Origin: Chryseobacterium glaciei
GTDB lineage: Bacteria; Bacteroidota; Bacteroidia; Flavobacteriales; Weeksellaceae
Length of the DNA stretch: 64,000 nucleotides
Direction of reading: 5' to 3'
NCBI RefSeq assembly: GCF_001648155.1
Contig: NZ_CP015199.1
Span: 1,091,001 to 1,155,000, forward strand
A program made the position numbers and the translations under genes. The notes beneath the pieces are model-generated. The model did no database searches, was not told where the DNA came from, and saw only the letters and a program-made list of their open reading frames with translations. Shown here piece by piece: positions 1 through 7,831 of the stretch; position 1 is the stretch's first letter, and each line of letters starts with the position of its first letter.

Positions 1-348
1 GTAATTAAAAATTATTTTAAATTTTAAATCTTTATCTAATTTACTTTTTTGAAAATTATAAATTACTTTATTATTTTCATCTAAAATTAAATAATCATTA
101 AATTGAGATTGTAATTTATTATCAATTTTTGCTTGTATTAATAAAAAATCAACCTCAGGATTTTTTTTTATTATGAACTCTAAAGGATAGCGCACTAAAA
201 CTTTATCACTTTCTAGCTCTTTGTAATTTTCACTGATTGAAAGTATACTATTTGTACTTATTTGCTTTACAATAAATTGATCATTACTTTTACATTCAAA
301 TAGAGATATACAAATAATAATCAATAAACTAACGTATCTTTTTTTCAT
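1..348 (-). CDS. Putative secreted or lipid-anchored protein, 3' end outside the window
   Basis: An open frame starts at ATG 346-348 and runs 116 codons to the window edge without a stop, so the C-terminus is missing. The N-terminus has two lysines, a hydrophobic stretch (VSLLIIICISLFEC) and a cysteine at about residue 19, which looks like a lipoprotein signal, although Glu just before the Cys is a poor lipobox. The rest is charged, with no motif I recognise. It begins 1 nt after the stop of the 247-aa gene upstream. Small secreted proteins in this position next to T6SS effectors are often immunity proteins; that role is inferred from position only. Confidence 0.6.
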   Translation of the reverse strand, partial: MKKRYVSLLIIICISLFECKSNDQFIVKQISTNSILSISENYKELESDKVLVRYPLEFIIKKNPEVDFLLIQAKIDNKLQSQFNDYLILDENNKVIYNFQKSKLDKDLKFKIIFNY

Positions 349-349
349 A

Positions 350-1093
350 TTATTTTATAAAAATGGTTTCAATAATAGCAACTCTATCATTAATCTTTTC
401 ATCATCTTCCCAACGATAAAGTATGAGATATTTATTTGAAGAAATGTATGGTTTAGTTTGTGCCTTAGTCCACTCATTTCTATCCGATTTTTCTTGCAAA
501 ACTACTGCTTTATTTAATTGTTCATATTTTCTAATTTTCCCAGATAATAATTTTTCTAAAATATCTTGACTTACATTAATAACTTCATATTTTTTCACTT
601 TATTATCCTGTACATTTCCTGTAGAAAAAGACAAATCATTAGCATTAAGTCCTATAAACTCTTCTATCCCTCTTATCCCAAGATTTTTTGCAGTATCTAG
701 AGTTTTCGCAATGGCTTCGTCAGTCATACTCTTAATCTGCTCTTTTGTATCCTCAATCATTAAACCTATAATAAAGTCTAGTGCAGGAATAGGACCTGGT
801 AATTGACCTTGCTCTCCATTTCCTGATATGAATTTTGCTAAATCAAGAAACGCTATACATTCTAAAACTTCAAGACCTATTTTTGCAACTTTACTATAAA
901 TATTAGTTTCTCTAAAATAATCTAACTGACTAATTCCTTTTGACGTAACAACTTCTCCAGTTGCTCGATTTTTAAATCCGTAATTTGAAGCTCGTTGTAC
1001 AGTATATTCTTCTCCTGCATTATCAAATCCTGTATAAGTATAGAGTTTGCTCCTTGTTCTTACAACTCCATCATTGAAAGCTAGTTTTTTCAT
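350..1093 (-). CDS. Hypothetical protein in T6SS effector zone, possible effector fragment
   Basis: 247 aa with no signal peptide. Residues ~70-115 are moderately hydrophobic (LEVLECIAFLDLAKFI and a Gly/Pro-rich LPGPIPALDFIIGLMI), followed by a helical charged stretch and a mixed C-terminal region. I do not recognise a family. Its ATG overlaps the stop of a short coding remnant upstream by an ATGA overlap, suggesting it was once translationally coupled to a larger effector or carrier gene. The next gene downstream is a candidate lipoprotein, giving an effector/immunity-like arrangement. Function unknown; the effector idea rests on context. Confidence 0.6.
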   Translation of the reverse strand: MKKLAFNDGVVRTRSKLYTYTGFDNAGEEYTVQRASNYGFKNRATGEVVTSKGISQLDYFRETNIYSKVAKIGLEVLECIAFLDLAKFISGNGEQGQLPGPIPALDFIIGLMIEDTKEQIKSMTDEAIAKTLDTAKNLGIRGIEEFIGLNANDLSFSTGNVQDNKVKKYEVINVSQDILEKLLSGKIRKYEQLNKAVVLQEKSDRNEWTKAQTKPYISSNKYLILYRWEDDEKINDRVAIIETIFIK

Positions 1094-1178
1094 TTTAAGC
1101 TGGTGAACGGCAATTGCATTTCTACTTTTCCGTCTCGCTAATAAAATGAAAAACTATTCCTGCTAGAAAAGATTTCAT
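1090..1178 (-). pseudogene. 3' remnant of a gene coupled to the 247-aa gene
   Basis: Reading the minus strand from 1137 gives an open stretch ending in KVEMQLPFTSLK and a TGA that overlaps the next ATG (ATGA overlap at 1090-1093). A TAG lies directly upstream at 1138-1140, and an ATG at 1176-1178 opens another frame that stops after about 18 codons. The tidy overlap with the downstream start looks like the surviving tail of a real gene whose body was deleted or frameshifted. This is an interpretation of a very short sequence. Confidence 0.3.
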
Positions 1179-1285
1179 AATATTAAATAAAGATTATTCT
1201 TGAGAGTTTAAAAAAAATTTTATTAAAAAAAGCGACTGCAATTAATTGAAAATGTTAATTTCTTTCAGGATATTTATATCTCAAA

Positions 1286-1633
1286 TTATAATTTTCTTAA
1301 AAATATTGAATCTTGCTTATATAAGTCATTTGCACCACCAGAGGTCTCAATTGTATCGGTTAAATATCCATTCTTTTTTAAAAAAAATAAATTTGCTAAA
1401 TTATGAGTTTCCATTCCAAAGCTTAATTTGGTTGATCTTGTTACTTTAAAATAACCTTTTGCAGAAGTTTTAGCAACAATAACATTTTCACCATCTAATT
1501 GCTGGGTAATCTCTACATCTTCAACAGGTTTTTTTGTAGTGGAATCATAAACGTAACATTCCATAGCGACTCTTTGTGTATCTTTTGCACACGATAAAAT
1601 AATAAATATTAGTAATAAAATTAATTTTTTCAT
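1286..1633 (-). CDS. Small lipoprotein with carboxypeptidase-regulatory-like fold, candidate immunity protein
   Basis: 115 aa. The N-terminus MKKLILLLIFIILSC is a clear type II signal peptide with the lipidated Cys at about residue 15. The mature part (YDSTTKKPVEDVEI...AKTSAKGYFKV) has the layout of the carboxypeptidase regulatory-like/CNA-B beta-sandwich repeats common in Bacteroidota periplasmic proteins. Its ATG overlaps the stop of the metallopeptidase-like fragment upstream (ATGA at 1630-1633), the coupling expected of an effector and its immunity protein. The partner appears degenerate, so this could be an orphan immunity gene kept for protection against kin. Confidence 0.6.
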   Translation of the reverse strand: MKKLILLLIFIILSCAKDTQRVAMECYVYDSTTKKPVEDVEITQQLDGENVIVAKTSAKGYFKVTRSTKLSFGMETHNLANLFFLKKNGYLTDTIETSGGANDLYKQDSIFLRKL

Positions 1634-2034
1634 TTTATTTTTAGTTTAGTTAACCAAAGTAATCCTAGAACATCTTTTTCAGCAGCTACCATTCTAGTTC
1701 TATCTTTAATCCTTGGTTCTTTATTATAATATTTCATAACATCAATTTCACCAGATAAAGGATAATCTTCTCCATCTGTTTTCATTTCATTCCAATGTGA
1801 CACTTTGTCCCATACTGTTTCATTTCCTTTTGTAGGTTTAGTATCTTGAGGTAAATAATAAGAGCTTCCTTTATGTTGCCAAGAATAAACCGTTCCTCCA
1901 TAAGCTTGTAGAAGCTCATGCCCAATTTCATGATCTGTAGTTTCTTTAAACTCTTCGTTTTCAACACTTATATCTTGATATTCCCATGTTTTAAGATAAT
2001 GATATTCATGTTTTTTTCCGCCGTAAAAGTGATA
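1630..2034 (-). pseudogene. Metallopeptidase-like T6SS effector C-terminal fragment (HEIGHE motif)
   Basis: An open minus-strand frame of 134 codons runs from just after a TGA at 2035-2037 to a TGA at 1630-1632. It has no usable ATG near its 5' end. It encodes HEIGHE (complement 1915-1932), matching the HExxH zinc site, within a run resembling toxin C-termini: TTDHEIGHELLQAYGG, later GEIDVMKYY and AAEKDVLGLLWLTKLKIK. The 5' side joins a broken vgrG fragment in another frame, so this looks like a toxin tail once carried by a VgrG or effector and now without a start. Peptidase activity is inferred only from HExxH. A different short ATG frame in the same place (1782-1967) gives a low-complexity product and is unlikely to be real. 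Confidence 0.55.
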
Positions 2035-2280
2035 TCATTCGGCGCATTCACATTAATATTCCCCGTTCCATCCATCAAATACGTATTTCCAGTCGGATCT
2101 TCTATGAAAACAGAACTTTTCTGCATCATTCAAAATAATCTTCGTTCCTGAGCGCGTATGAATTACTTTTTTATCATTTCCAGATGTATGATAAGAGTTT
2201 CTGAACCATTGTAATCCATTCCCGACACAAAAGGTTTTTCAGCATAAATGAGGTTGAGATTCAAAATCACAGATATTTCT
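2035..2280 (-). pseudogene. Decayed vgrG fragment
   Basis: The minus strand matches the intact VgrG encoded at 4050-5972 over about residues 458-540, but in several frames. Recognisable pieces are DFESQ, AEKPFV, YHTSGNDKKVIHTRSGTKI, then after a frame change VFIEDPTGNTYLMDGTGNI and NVNAPNDITFTAEKN. At least two or three small indels and an in-frame stop break it. It covers the end of the gp5 OB domain and the start of the beta-helical spike and runs into the metallopeptidase-like fragment. It is probably the relic of an older VgrG-effector cassette displaced by the present one. Confidence 0.75.
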
Positions 2281-2295
2281 TTACTGGTTTTAAAA

Positions 2296-2721
2296 TTATT
2301 TTTTCAAAAATTTAAAATAATATGTAAGAATTAACAAAGGAAAAAATGATAAAAATAAGCGAGTAATAATTCCTAGTTTAAATAAATTATATTCACCTGG
2401 ATCAATAAGCAAAAATTCAAAAATAATTATAATTGCAAATGAAATAGCTGGAATGACAAAATAGTTTTTGGTTTTATCTTTAAATAAATAAATGAATAAA
2501 GTAGATATGTTTAATATAATATAAAAAATAGTCATCAAAACCATCGATAGAATATCCAGCTTACCATTGAAGCTAAAAAATTTTAAGCTAGACAAAAGCA
2601 TTAAAAGTATTCCACCGATAAAAAAATTAGTTATAAAATGTAATTTATATTTAATCCATAAAAATAAAATAACCGTAATAATTAAAATTAAAATTACGAT
2701 TTGCGAAAAATTTATTATCAT
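2296..2721 (-). CDS. Small polytopic membrane protein, candidate immunity protein
   Basis: 141 aa, almost entirely hydrophobic, with about four transmembrane helices: near residues 5-24, 33-48, 58-83 and 89-108, plus a possible further one at 116-137. Charged residues sit in short loops. It begins 1 nt after the stop of the 450-aa effector candidate, so the two are surely co-transcribed. No family recognised. A membrane protein directly behind a putative phospholipase-like toxin fits an immunity role, but a role in effector handling is also possible. Base composition is more A/T-rich than the T6SS core, consistent with an exchanged cassette. Confidence 0.6.
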   Translation of the reverse strand: MIINFSQIVILILIITVILFLWIKYKLHFITNFFIGGILLMLLSSLKFFSFNGKLDILSMVLMTIFYIILNISTLFIYLFKDKTKNYFVIPAISFAIIIIFEFLLIDPGEYNLFKLGIITRLFLSFFPLLILTYYFKFLKK

Positions 2722-2722
2722 T

Positions 2723-4075
2723 TTATTTAAATTTTATTATAAAATAATCTTCATCATACTTTTCAAATTCATAAAAATTCCCATTAGGTTTCTTATGAAT
2801 CTTTATATTACCATGGTGAACCTCTTTTCCATCATTTAAAATAATCATATTATTTTCTTTAATATATTTTTTAGTATTTTCTACAACAGCGTATGCATTC
2901 GCCAAATAATCAGTATTAACTATTGCATCAGCTGAAGCAAGTATTCTATCCATTCTAGAATAAAATACAGGAATATATACCTCTTGTTTTTTTCTAATCT
3001 TTGCTATTTCAAAATCAATAATTCCTTTCATAGAGCATTTATTATTCTTTGCAAACTCAACCATATGCTCAAATAGTTTTATGTTTAATTTATTATGTTC
3101 TAATTTAAATCGAACTGAAATAATCCAAGCTAAATTTTTTACATAGCAAAGATACCATTCAGGTCTCATATATATAAGATCTGGATATCCTGCATCTGTT
3201 ATGAGGTGTTCTCTAGTAAAAAAACCTAATCTAGTTCCGTACATTATATATTTATCCTCTGGATTTTGTAAATAAATAATCAAAAGATATTGCTTTAATG
3301 TCCTACCATTCATTGACTCTCTCTGATAAGTCTCATTTGTTAAAAAAGAATAGCCATATTTAGTAACATTATAATTAATAAATTTAATCCAAGGTTCTAT
3401 ATCCTTACTAAGCTCTTTTCCAGCTTTACCTTTCCAACTTTCTATTGCTTTTTCAACATTTTCAGGTTTATTGGCCAAATCATATTTAGCTAAATCAGAT
3501 GGCTTGATATTATCAAATTTTGTATGCGCATAAGTATCTCCAAATCTATGAAGTAATTCTCCTAATTTATTGATAGTTTCTTGTTCATTACCTATACTTT
3601 TTAAATAGATAAATTTTAATGCAGTTAATAACTCTTCAATTCCATGAAAACCTCCTGTTAATGAATGTATTTCTTTTTGGCTTCCTGGATATCCCCAAGT
3701 TTCATCAAGTTGAAAATCAGTTTCACTATGTACATCTGTATCTGGATTCTCAGTTGCGATAGCTAATTCCTCTGCTTTATCCTCGGGCATTCCTAGCATT
3801 AAACAAACCAAATAAACAGTACTGTAATGTCCATCAGTTTCATAAAAAGCAGATTTTTCTTTATTTTTTTCTTTATTTAAATTTGAATTATAGTTTTTAT
3901 GAAAAACACCATTTTCTTCTCCTTGAATGATTACTTTTTTATCAGATATTAATCTTAGATTATCCTTTTTAGAATCTATATTTATTTCTTCTGAAGAAAT
4001 TTTATAATTTTTAGATATTTCTAAAAAATTACCTTTTTTTTCCATATTACTAAGAATTATGTGATTTTTCTCCAC
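2723..4075 (-). CDS. Candidate VgrG-linked T6SS effector, zinc-dependent phospholipase C-like
   Basis: 450 aa with no signal peptide. Its ATG lies inside the 3' end of vgrG (26-nt overlap). Residues ~1-60 are short beta-repeat-like (ISKNYKISSEEINIDSKK...KKVIIQG), similar to the VgrG spike tail, and may dock on the tip. Residues ~77-190 carry a His/Asp-rich pattern: DGHY (H83), PDTDVH (D112, D114, H116), EIHSLT (H137), H144, LLHRFGD (H176, D180) and TYAH (H184). This resembles zinc-dependent phospholipase C/DUF6765-type helical folds. I infer a metal-dependent, perhaps membrane-active toxin. The downstream small membrane protein would be its immunity partner. The enzymatic assignment is tentative. 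Confidence 0.55.
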   Translation of the reverse strand: MEKNHIILSNMEKKGNFLEISKNYKISSEEINIDSKKDNLRLISDKKVIIQGEENGVFHKNYNSNLNKEKNKEKSAFYETDGHYSTVYLVCLMLGMPEDKAEELAIATENPDTDVHSETDFQLDETWGYPGSQKEIHSLTGGFHGIEELLTALKFIYLKSIGNEQETINKLGELLHRFGDTYAHTKFDNIKPSDLAKYDLANKPENVEKAIESWKGKAGKELSKDIEPWIKFINYNVTKYGYSFLTNETYQRESMNGRTLKQYLLIIYLQNPEDKYIMYGTRLGFFTREHLITDAGYPDLIYMRPEWYLCYVKNLAWIISVRFKLEHNKLNIKLFEHMVEFAKNNKCSMKGIIDFEIAKIRKKQEVYIPVFYSRMDRILASADAIVNTDYLANAYAVVENTKKYIKENNMIILNDGKEVHHGNIKIHKKPNGNFYEFEKYDEDYFIIKFK

Positions 4076-5972
4076 TATGAGTTTGAACTGATTTGCTAGA
4101 CTTTATTTGAATATTTTCTTTAGATGCATACATTTCAATCTTTTCAGAATTTTTACTGTAGTTTTTTGATTCTTTTGTTATATTTTCTTTTGCAACATTG
4201 GTAATATTAGCCGCCATCAAAGAATAATCTGCAACAGCATTTTGCATCATCATACCTCCTGCAAAACTACTATGATTAGCGCCTGCTGTTTCAGAAATAT
4301 TCATTCCTGCATTAGATGTAATATTCATTCCCGCAGTAATTGTAACATTTTCCCCCGCAGTAAACGTCATATTCTTCGGCGCATTCACATTAATATTTCC
4401 CGCTCCATCCATCAAATATGTATTTCCACTCGGATCTTCTATGAAAACAGAACCCTCCGCATCATTCAAAATAATCTTTGTTCCTGATCGCGTATGAATT
4501 ACTTTTTTATCATTTCCACTCGTGTGATAAGAACTTGTTTCACTTCCATTGTAATGGGCTCCCGCCACAAAAGGTTTTTCTGCATTCTGAGATTCAAAAT
4601 CAACTAAGACTTCTTCACCAATTTCTGGTATAAAATGAAAACCTTTTCCACTTCCTGAATGGGGTTGTATCAATCTTATCCAAGGTGTTTGCAAATTTTT
4701 CTTTTCCTGCCATGGGAACTGAACTCTTACTCTGCCCATTTCCATCGGATCATTGTTATCCAAAACCCTGGCAGACTGCTTTTCTCCCAACGGTAAGGCT
4801 TCATCATCCTGATAAGGTGCTGTAAATAAATCCGGAATGGCTACAAATTCATTGTAATACGTATTTCCGTCATGGAAATGTTTGATCTCAATGATGCGGT
4901 AGGTTTCCATGGCTTTGCCATTAATATCGCTGAGTTTTGCTCTTCCACCTATTTTAAGTTCGGGATCCTTGCTTTTTCCACGAACCAAGATCAAGTTTTC
5001 GCGTTTTTCTCTTTCTTTTCTTACTGCTTCTTTTAATTCTTTGTCTGAACCTGACGAAATTCCGGTGTGGTTGAACAGCATTTCCGGTTTCTTTTTGTAG
5101 ACATTTTTTGAAGCATTGATGGCAACCGCCTGAAAAGGATTTTCTTTATATTGTATCTGTGCAGATGACGAATCTTTTTCTATTTTACTCCCATTTTCAG
5201 CATCGTAGGAGATATAATTGAATTCCTGAGGTTTAATTTTTAATTCAAATTCAACATCAATTAAATCAATATTCTCTTCCAATGTGACGATGGGTTGTAC
5301 TTTATTTCCGAATATCAGATTCTGACCATTATAGTAGAAATATTCTCCGTATCGGGTTGCCAGTCTTTTAATAAACTGATAATCCGATTCTTTATATTGT
5401 ACTGTATAAGGAATTTGGTATTTTGTATTTGGATTTTCGATCTGAACTTTGCAGTCTTCAGGATATTCTGACGTTGCTGTTTTGATGATCTGTTCCAGTG
5501 TTTTTTCTTCGTAGCTTTGGCAATCCTGTCCGTTTTCCAATAAGATACTTGGAGCGTAACCGCTTATATACAGCTTGCCGTAGCCGTTTTCTTTTTTATT
5601 TTTTACGTTGGCAACAATGCCCGTAAATAACTGTTTTACTTCCCCGAAACGGTGAAGGTTTAAGGTAAGTCTTTTCCCTAAAATATTCTTGGAATTCTCC
5701 ATGACATAGCCTTCAAAACTGTCCAAAGAATCATCAGGAACAATAATAGTAAAACCATCATGGTCATTGGTTTTTTGGTAAAGTTCCACAGAATAACTCG
5801 ACTTTTCAAGAAAATCTTTGCCTTCCATTTTCAGCGTACAGTAGACCAACGGATTGGTTTTATCTAAAAGATGATCTTTAAAGGTTTTTGATGAAAAATA
5901 TTTCTTTAAATCGTCGGGATGATTCAGTCTTCCGCCCTGAGAACTTGAGTACTGGCTGTTATTTTCTTTCAT
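4050..5972 (-). CDS. vgrG: VgrG, T6SS spike protein (TssI)
   Basis: 640 aa. The trimeric spike at the tip of the Hcp tube punctures the target and carries effectors. Residues ~55-390 form the phage GPD/gp27-like part. Residues ~400-475 are the gp5 OB fold (MGRVRVQFPW, HFIPEIGEEVLVDFE, KPFVAGAHYNG). Residues ~480-630 form the beta-helix, with repetitive AGMNITSNAGMNISETAGAN strands. No large C-terminal toxin is fused; cargo is probably non-covalent, since the next gene overlaps its 3' end by 26 nt. Length suits standard Bacteroidota VgrGs. A broken paralogous piece lies at 2035-2280. Confidence 0.95.
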   Translation of the reverse strand: MKENNSQYSSSQGGRLNHPDDLKKYFSSKTFKDHLLDKTNPLVYCTLKMEGKDFLEKSSYSVELYQKTNDHDGFTIIVPDDSLDSFEGYVMENSKNILGKRLTLNLHRFGEVKQLFTGIVANVKNKKENGYGKLYISGYAPSILLENGQDCQSYEEKTLEQIIKTATSEYPEDCKVQIENPNTKYQIPYTVQYKESDYQFIKRLATRYGEYFYYNGQNLIFGNKVQPIVTLEENIDLIDVEFELKIKPQEFNYISYDAENGSKIEKDSSSAQIQYKENPFQAVAINASKNVYKKKPEMLFNHTGISSGSDKELKEAVRKEREKRENLILVRGKSKDPELKIGGRAKLSDINGKAMETYRIIEIKHFHDGNTYYNEFVAIPDLFTAPYQDDEALPLGEKQSARVLDNNDPMEMGRVRVQFPWQEKKNLQTPWIRLIQPHSGSGKGFHFIPEIGEEVLVDFESQNAEKPFVAGAHYNGSETSSYHTSGNDKKVIHTRSGTKIILNDAEGSVFIEDPSGNTYLMDGAGNINVNAPKNMTFTAGENVTITAGMNITSNAGMNISETAGANHSSFAGGMMMQNAVADYSLMAANITNVAKENITKESKNYSKNSEKIEMYASKENIQIKSSKSVQTHSGEKSHNS

Positions 5973-6091
5973 TGCATTTGCGTTTTTGCGTTTTTTAGCG
6001 GTGAGCTTTATTGATGAGTAGTTAATAATGGGTAATAAGTAATTTTAGAAAACATTTCATTATTTATTACTGATTACCTATTACTTATAAA

Positions 6092-6481
6092 CTATTCTCT
6101 CCATGTTTTTTCGTGAGTTGCTCCATTCAAATCAAACTTTTTTGCGATAAGATGAAGTTCTATCTGTAAAGGCTCATTATTTTTAGATTCAAAATGCTCT
6201 GAAAATTTTATGCAGTATGCTTTCTCAAAACTCAATTCCTGAAGTTTGCTCATCGCATCTCTTCTGTAATAGATGATTTTCCCGTTTTTAGTTTGGTGAT
6301 GATCCAGCATCCAGCCCAGTAATTCAGGGTTTCCTGTACTTTCTATTCTGATCGTGATCTCACCTCCCTGAGGCATTCCCTGAGGTTTTCCTGTACCATC
6401 GGTCTGTTGGGTAAAACTATAATGACATTCAAGAACATTATAACTATTTCCGTCTAATTCTAATTTTGATAAAAATGACAT
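6092..6481 (-). CDS. hcp: Hcp-like T6SS tube protein (TssD family), divergent paralogue
   Basis: 129 aa starting MSFLSKLELDGNSYNVLECHYSF, the Bacteroidota TssD/Hcp pattern, with QGGEITIRIESTG, LLGWMLDH and YYRRDAMSKLQELSFEKAYC aligning to the two other copies. Hcp forms hexameric rings that stack into the inner tube. This copy diverges most: NGKIIYYRR replaces DGSVVF(Y/V)KRD and the C-terminus ends THEKTWRE rather than NEWV. It is the copy nearest vgrG, so it may form rings near the spike or bind particular cargo; that is inference. About 230 bp separates it from the next hcp. Confidence 0.9.
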   Translation of the reverse strand: MSFLSKLELDGNSYNVLECHYSFTQQTDGTGKPQGMPQGGEITIRIESTGNPELLGWMLDHHQTKNGKIIYYRRDAMSKLQELSFEKAYCIKFSEHFESKNNEPLQIELHLIAKKFDLNGATHEKTWRE

Positions 6482-6535
6482 ATGTGTTTTTTTTATGAGT
6501 TGAAATTAAATTATAAAAGATAAGTGATGAATGAT

Positions 6536-6566
6536 AAAGATGCTTCGACTTCGCTCAGCATGACAT
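6536..6566. repeat. Short dispersed intergenic repeat (GAAGTCGAAGC type)
   Basis: Within the 231-bp gap between two hcp genes, GATGCTTCGACTTCGCTCAG reads on the plus strand. Its reverse complement resembles the TCATTCTGA...GAA motif near 31.77 kb and the TCATTCAGAGCGGAA motif at 59.32 kb. It is probably a degraded member of a dispersed intergenic family. The rest of the gap is A/T-rich without a clear gene. Confidence 0.35.
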
Positions 6567-6712
6567 TGCTAATACTAACCATTTAATTATCATCTAATTA
6601 TATGTTTAAAAAAATATTTTCAATTATCAAATCAATTATCATTAATCATTTATAAAAAATAAAGAACGGGCAACGAGCGATTACTCATTACCCATTGCTT
6701 ATTATTCATGAA

Positions 6713-7099
6713 TTATACCCATTCGTTTTCGTAAGCTCCTGAGCCTAATTCAATTTTTCTTGCAGAAATCGTAAAACTTTCTGTAAGCGGATTAGCTCCT
6801 GTAGAATCAAAGTTTTCTCTGTGCTTAACCAAATAGCCTTCAGTGAATTTCAATTCTTTCAAAGTTGCGTCGCTATCACGTTTTACAAATACTACGCTTC
6901 CGTCTTTTCTTTCGAAAGAATTCGTCATCCACTCGAAAAGATCTGTAGATCCTGTACCTTCGATGATAACTTCAATTTTACCACCTCTGGTTACTGTAGA
7001 AGGTCTTCCTGTTGCATCTGTTTCCTGGAATAATCCGTAGCTTACATTGAGAACGTTATATTCTTTTCCTGCTACTTTTAATTTTGCTTTAAATGACAT
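6713..7099 (-). CDS. hcp: Hcp-like T6SS tube protein (TssD family)
   Basis: 128 aa. MSFKAKLKVAGKEYNVLNVSYGLFQETDATGRPSTV, then TRGGKIEVIIEGTG, LFEWMTNSFERKDGSVVFVKRD and a C-terminal YENEWV. Very similar to the copy at 7279-7665, so the pair is a recent duplication. It forms the stacked-ring tube that the sheath expels. Spacing of about 180 bp from the next hcp suggests it may have its own promoter, useful for a protein needed in large amounts. Confidence 0.93.
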   Translation of the reverse strand: MSFKAKLKVAGKEYNVLNVSYGLFQETDATGRPSTVTRGGKIEVIIEGTGSTDLFEWMTNSFERKDGSVVFVKRDSDATLKELKFTEGYLVKHRENFDSTGANPLTESFTISARKIELGSGAYENEWV

Positions 7100-7278
7100 A
7101 ATGAATTGTTTTTTGTATTAAAATTTGTTGTTAAATTGTGCTTTTTCTCTCGGTTTGGGTAATCTTTCTTCCATCGTAAATATATTTCCTTGATATTCCG
7201 AATGGTTAGAAAACATAAGAAAACCGTCCTTAAGTATTTTTGTTGTATGTGTTAAATAAAGGTAATATTAAAGGTATA

Positions 7279-7665
7279 TTACACCCATTCATTAACGTGC
7301 TTTCCAGTCCCTAGCTGAATCTCCTTAGCCGAAAGCGTGAACGTTTCTGTTAAAGGATTATCTCCGCTGGAATCGAAATTCTCACGATAATTAACAATGT
7401 AAGCTTCTTTGAATTTGAGTTCTTTCAATGTAGCATCTCCGTCACGTTTGTAGAATACAACGCTTCCGTCCTTTCTTTCAAATGAATTGGTCATCCATTC
7501 GAATAGATCGGTCTCGCCCGTTCCTTCTACCGTGATCTCGATTTTCCCACCTCTGGTAACGGAAGATGGTCTTCCTGTAGGATCTGTTTCTTGTAGTAAG
7601 TCGTAATTAATCGACAATACATTGCGGTTCTTCCCCGCAACTGTTAGTTTTGTTTTAAATGACAT
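7279..7665 (-). CDS. hcp: Hcp-like T6SS tube protein (TssD family)
   Basis: 128 aa from MSFKTKLTVAGKNRNVLSINYDLLQETDPTGRP. The frame could begin upstream at 7704, but the 13 extra residues (MVLFILKIKNIFI) have no counterpart in the paralogues and lie in A/T-rich leader sequence, so ATG 7663-7665 is preferred. TRGGKIEITVEGTG, DLFEWMTNSFERKDGSVVFYKRD and NEWV are shared with the copy at 6713-7099. It follows tssC, the usual sheath-then-tube order in T6SSiii loci. Confidence 0.93.
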   Translation of the reverse strand: MSFKTKLTVAGKNRNVLSINYDLLQETDPTGRPSSVTRGGKIEITVEGTGETDLFEWMTNSFERKDGSVVFYKRDGDATLKELKFKEAYIVNYRENFDSSGDNPLTETFTLSAKEIQLGTGKHVNEWV

Positions 7666-7831
7666 AATAAATATATTTTTAATTTTAAGAATAAATAATA
7701 CCAAATATGGAAATATATCTGTCGCTAAGATATAAATAATTTTCCACCATGCAACTTTTCTATGTGTTTTTTAACATGACTAACAGAGAGTTACAAATAA
7801 AAATCCTCTATTAGCCATGGTTACAAGCAAA

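Noticed and set aside
1782..1967. Minus-strand 61-codon frame in the decayed cassette
   Set aside because: The neighbouring frame encodes HEIGHE and other toxin-like motifs; this frame is a Lys/Leu-rich shadow.
4242..4487. Plus-strand frame rich in His/Arg/Ser/Ile opposite vgrG
   Set aside because: It comes from the repetitive beta-helix code of vgrG read backwards.
7666..7704. Upstream start for the third hcp adding 13 residues
   Set aside because: The paralogues start at MSF and the added residues are hydrophobic A/T-derived sequence.
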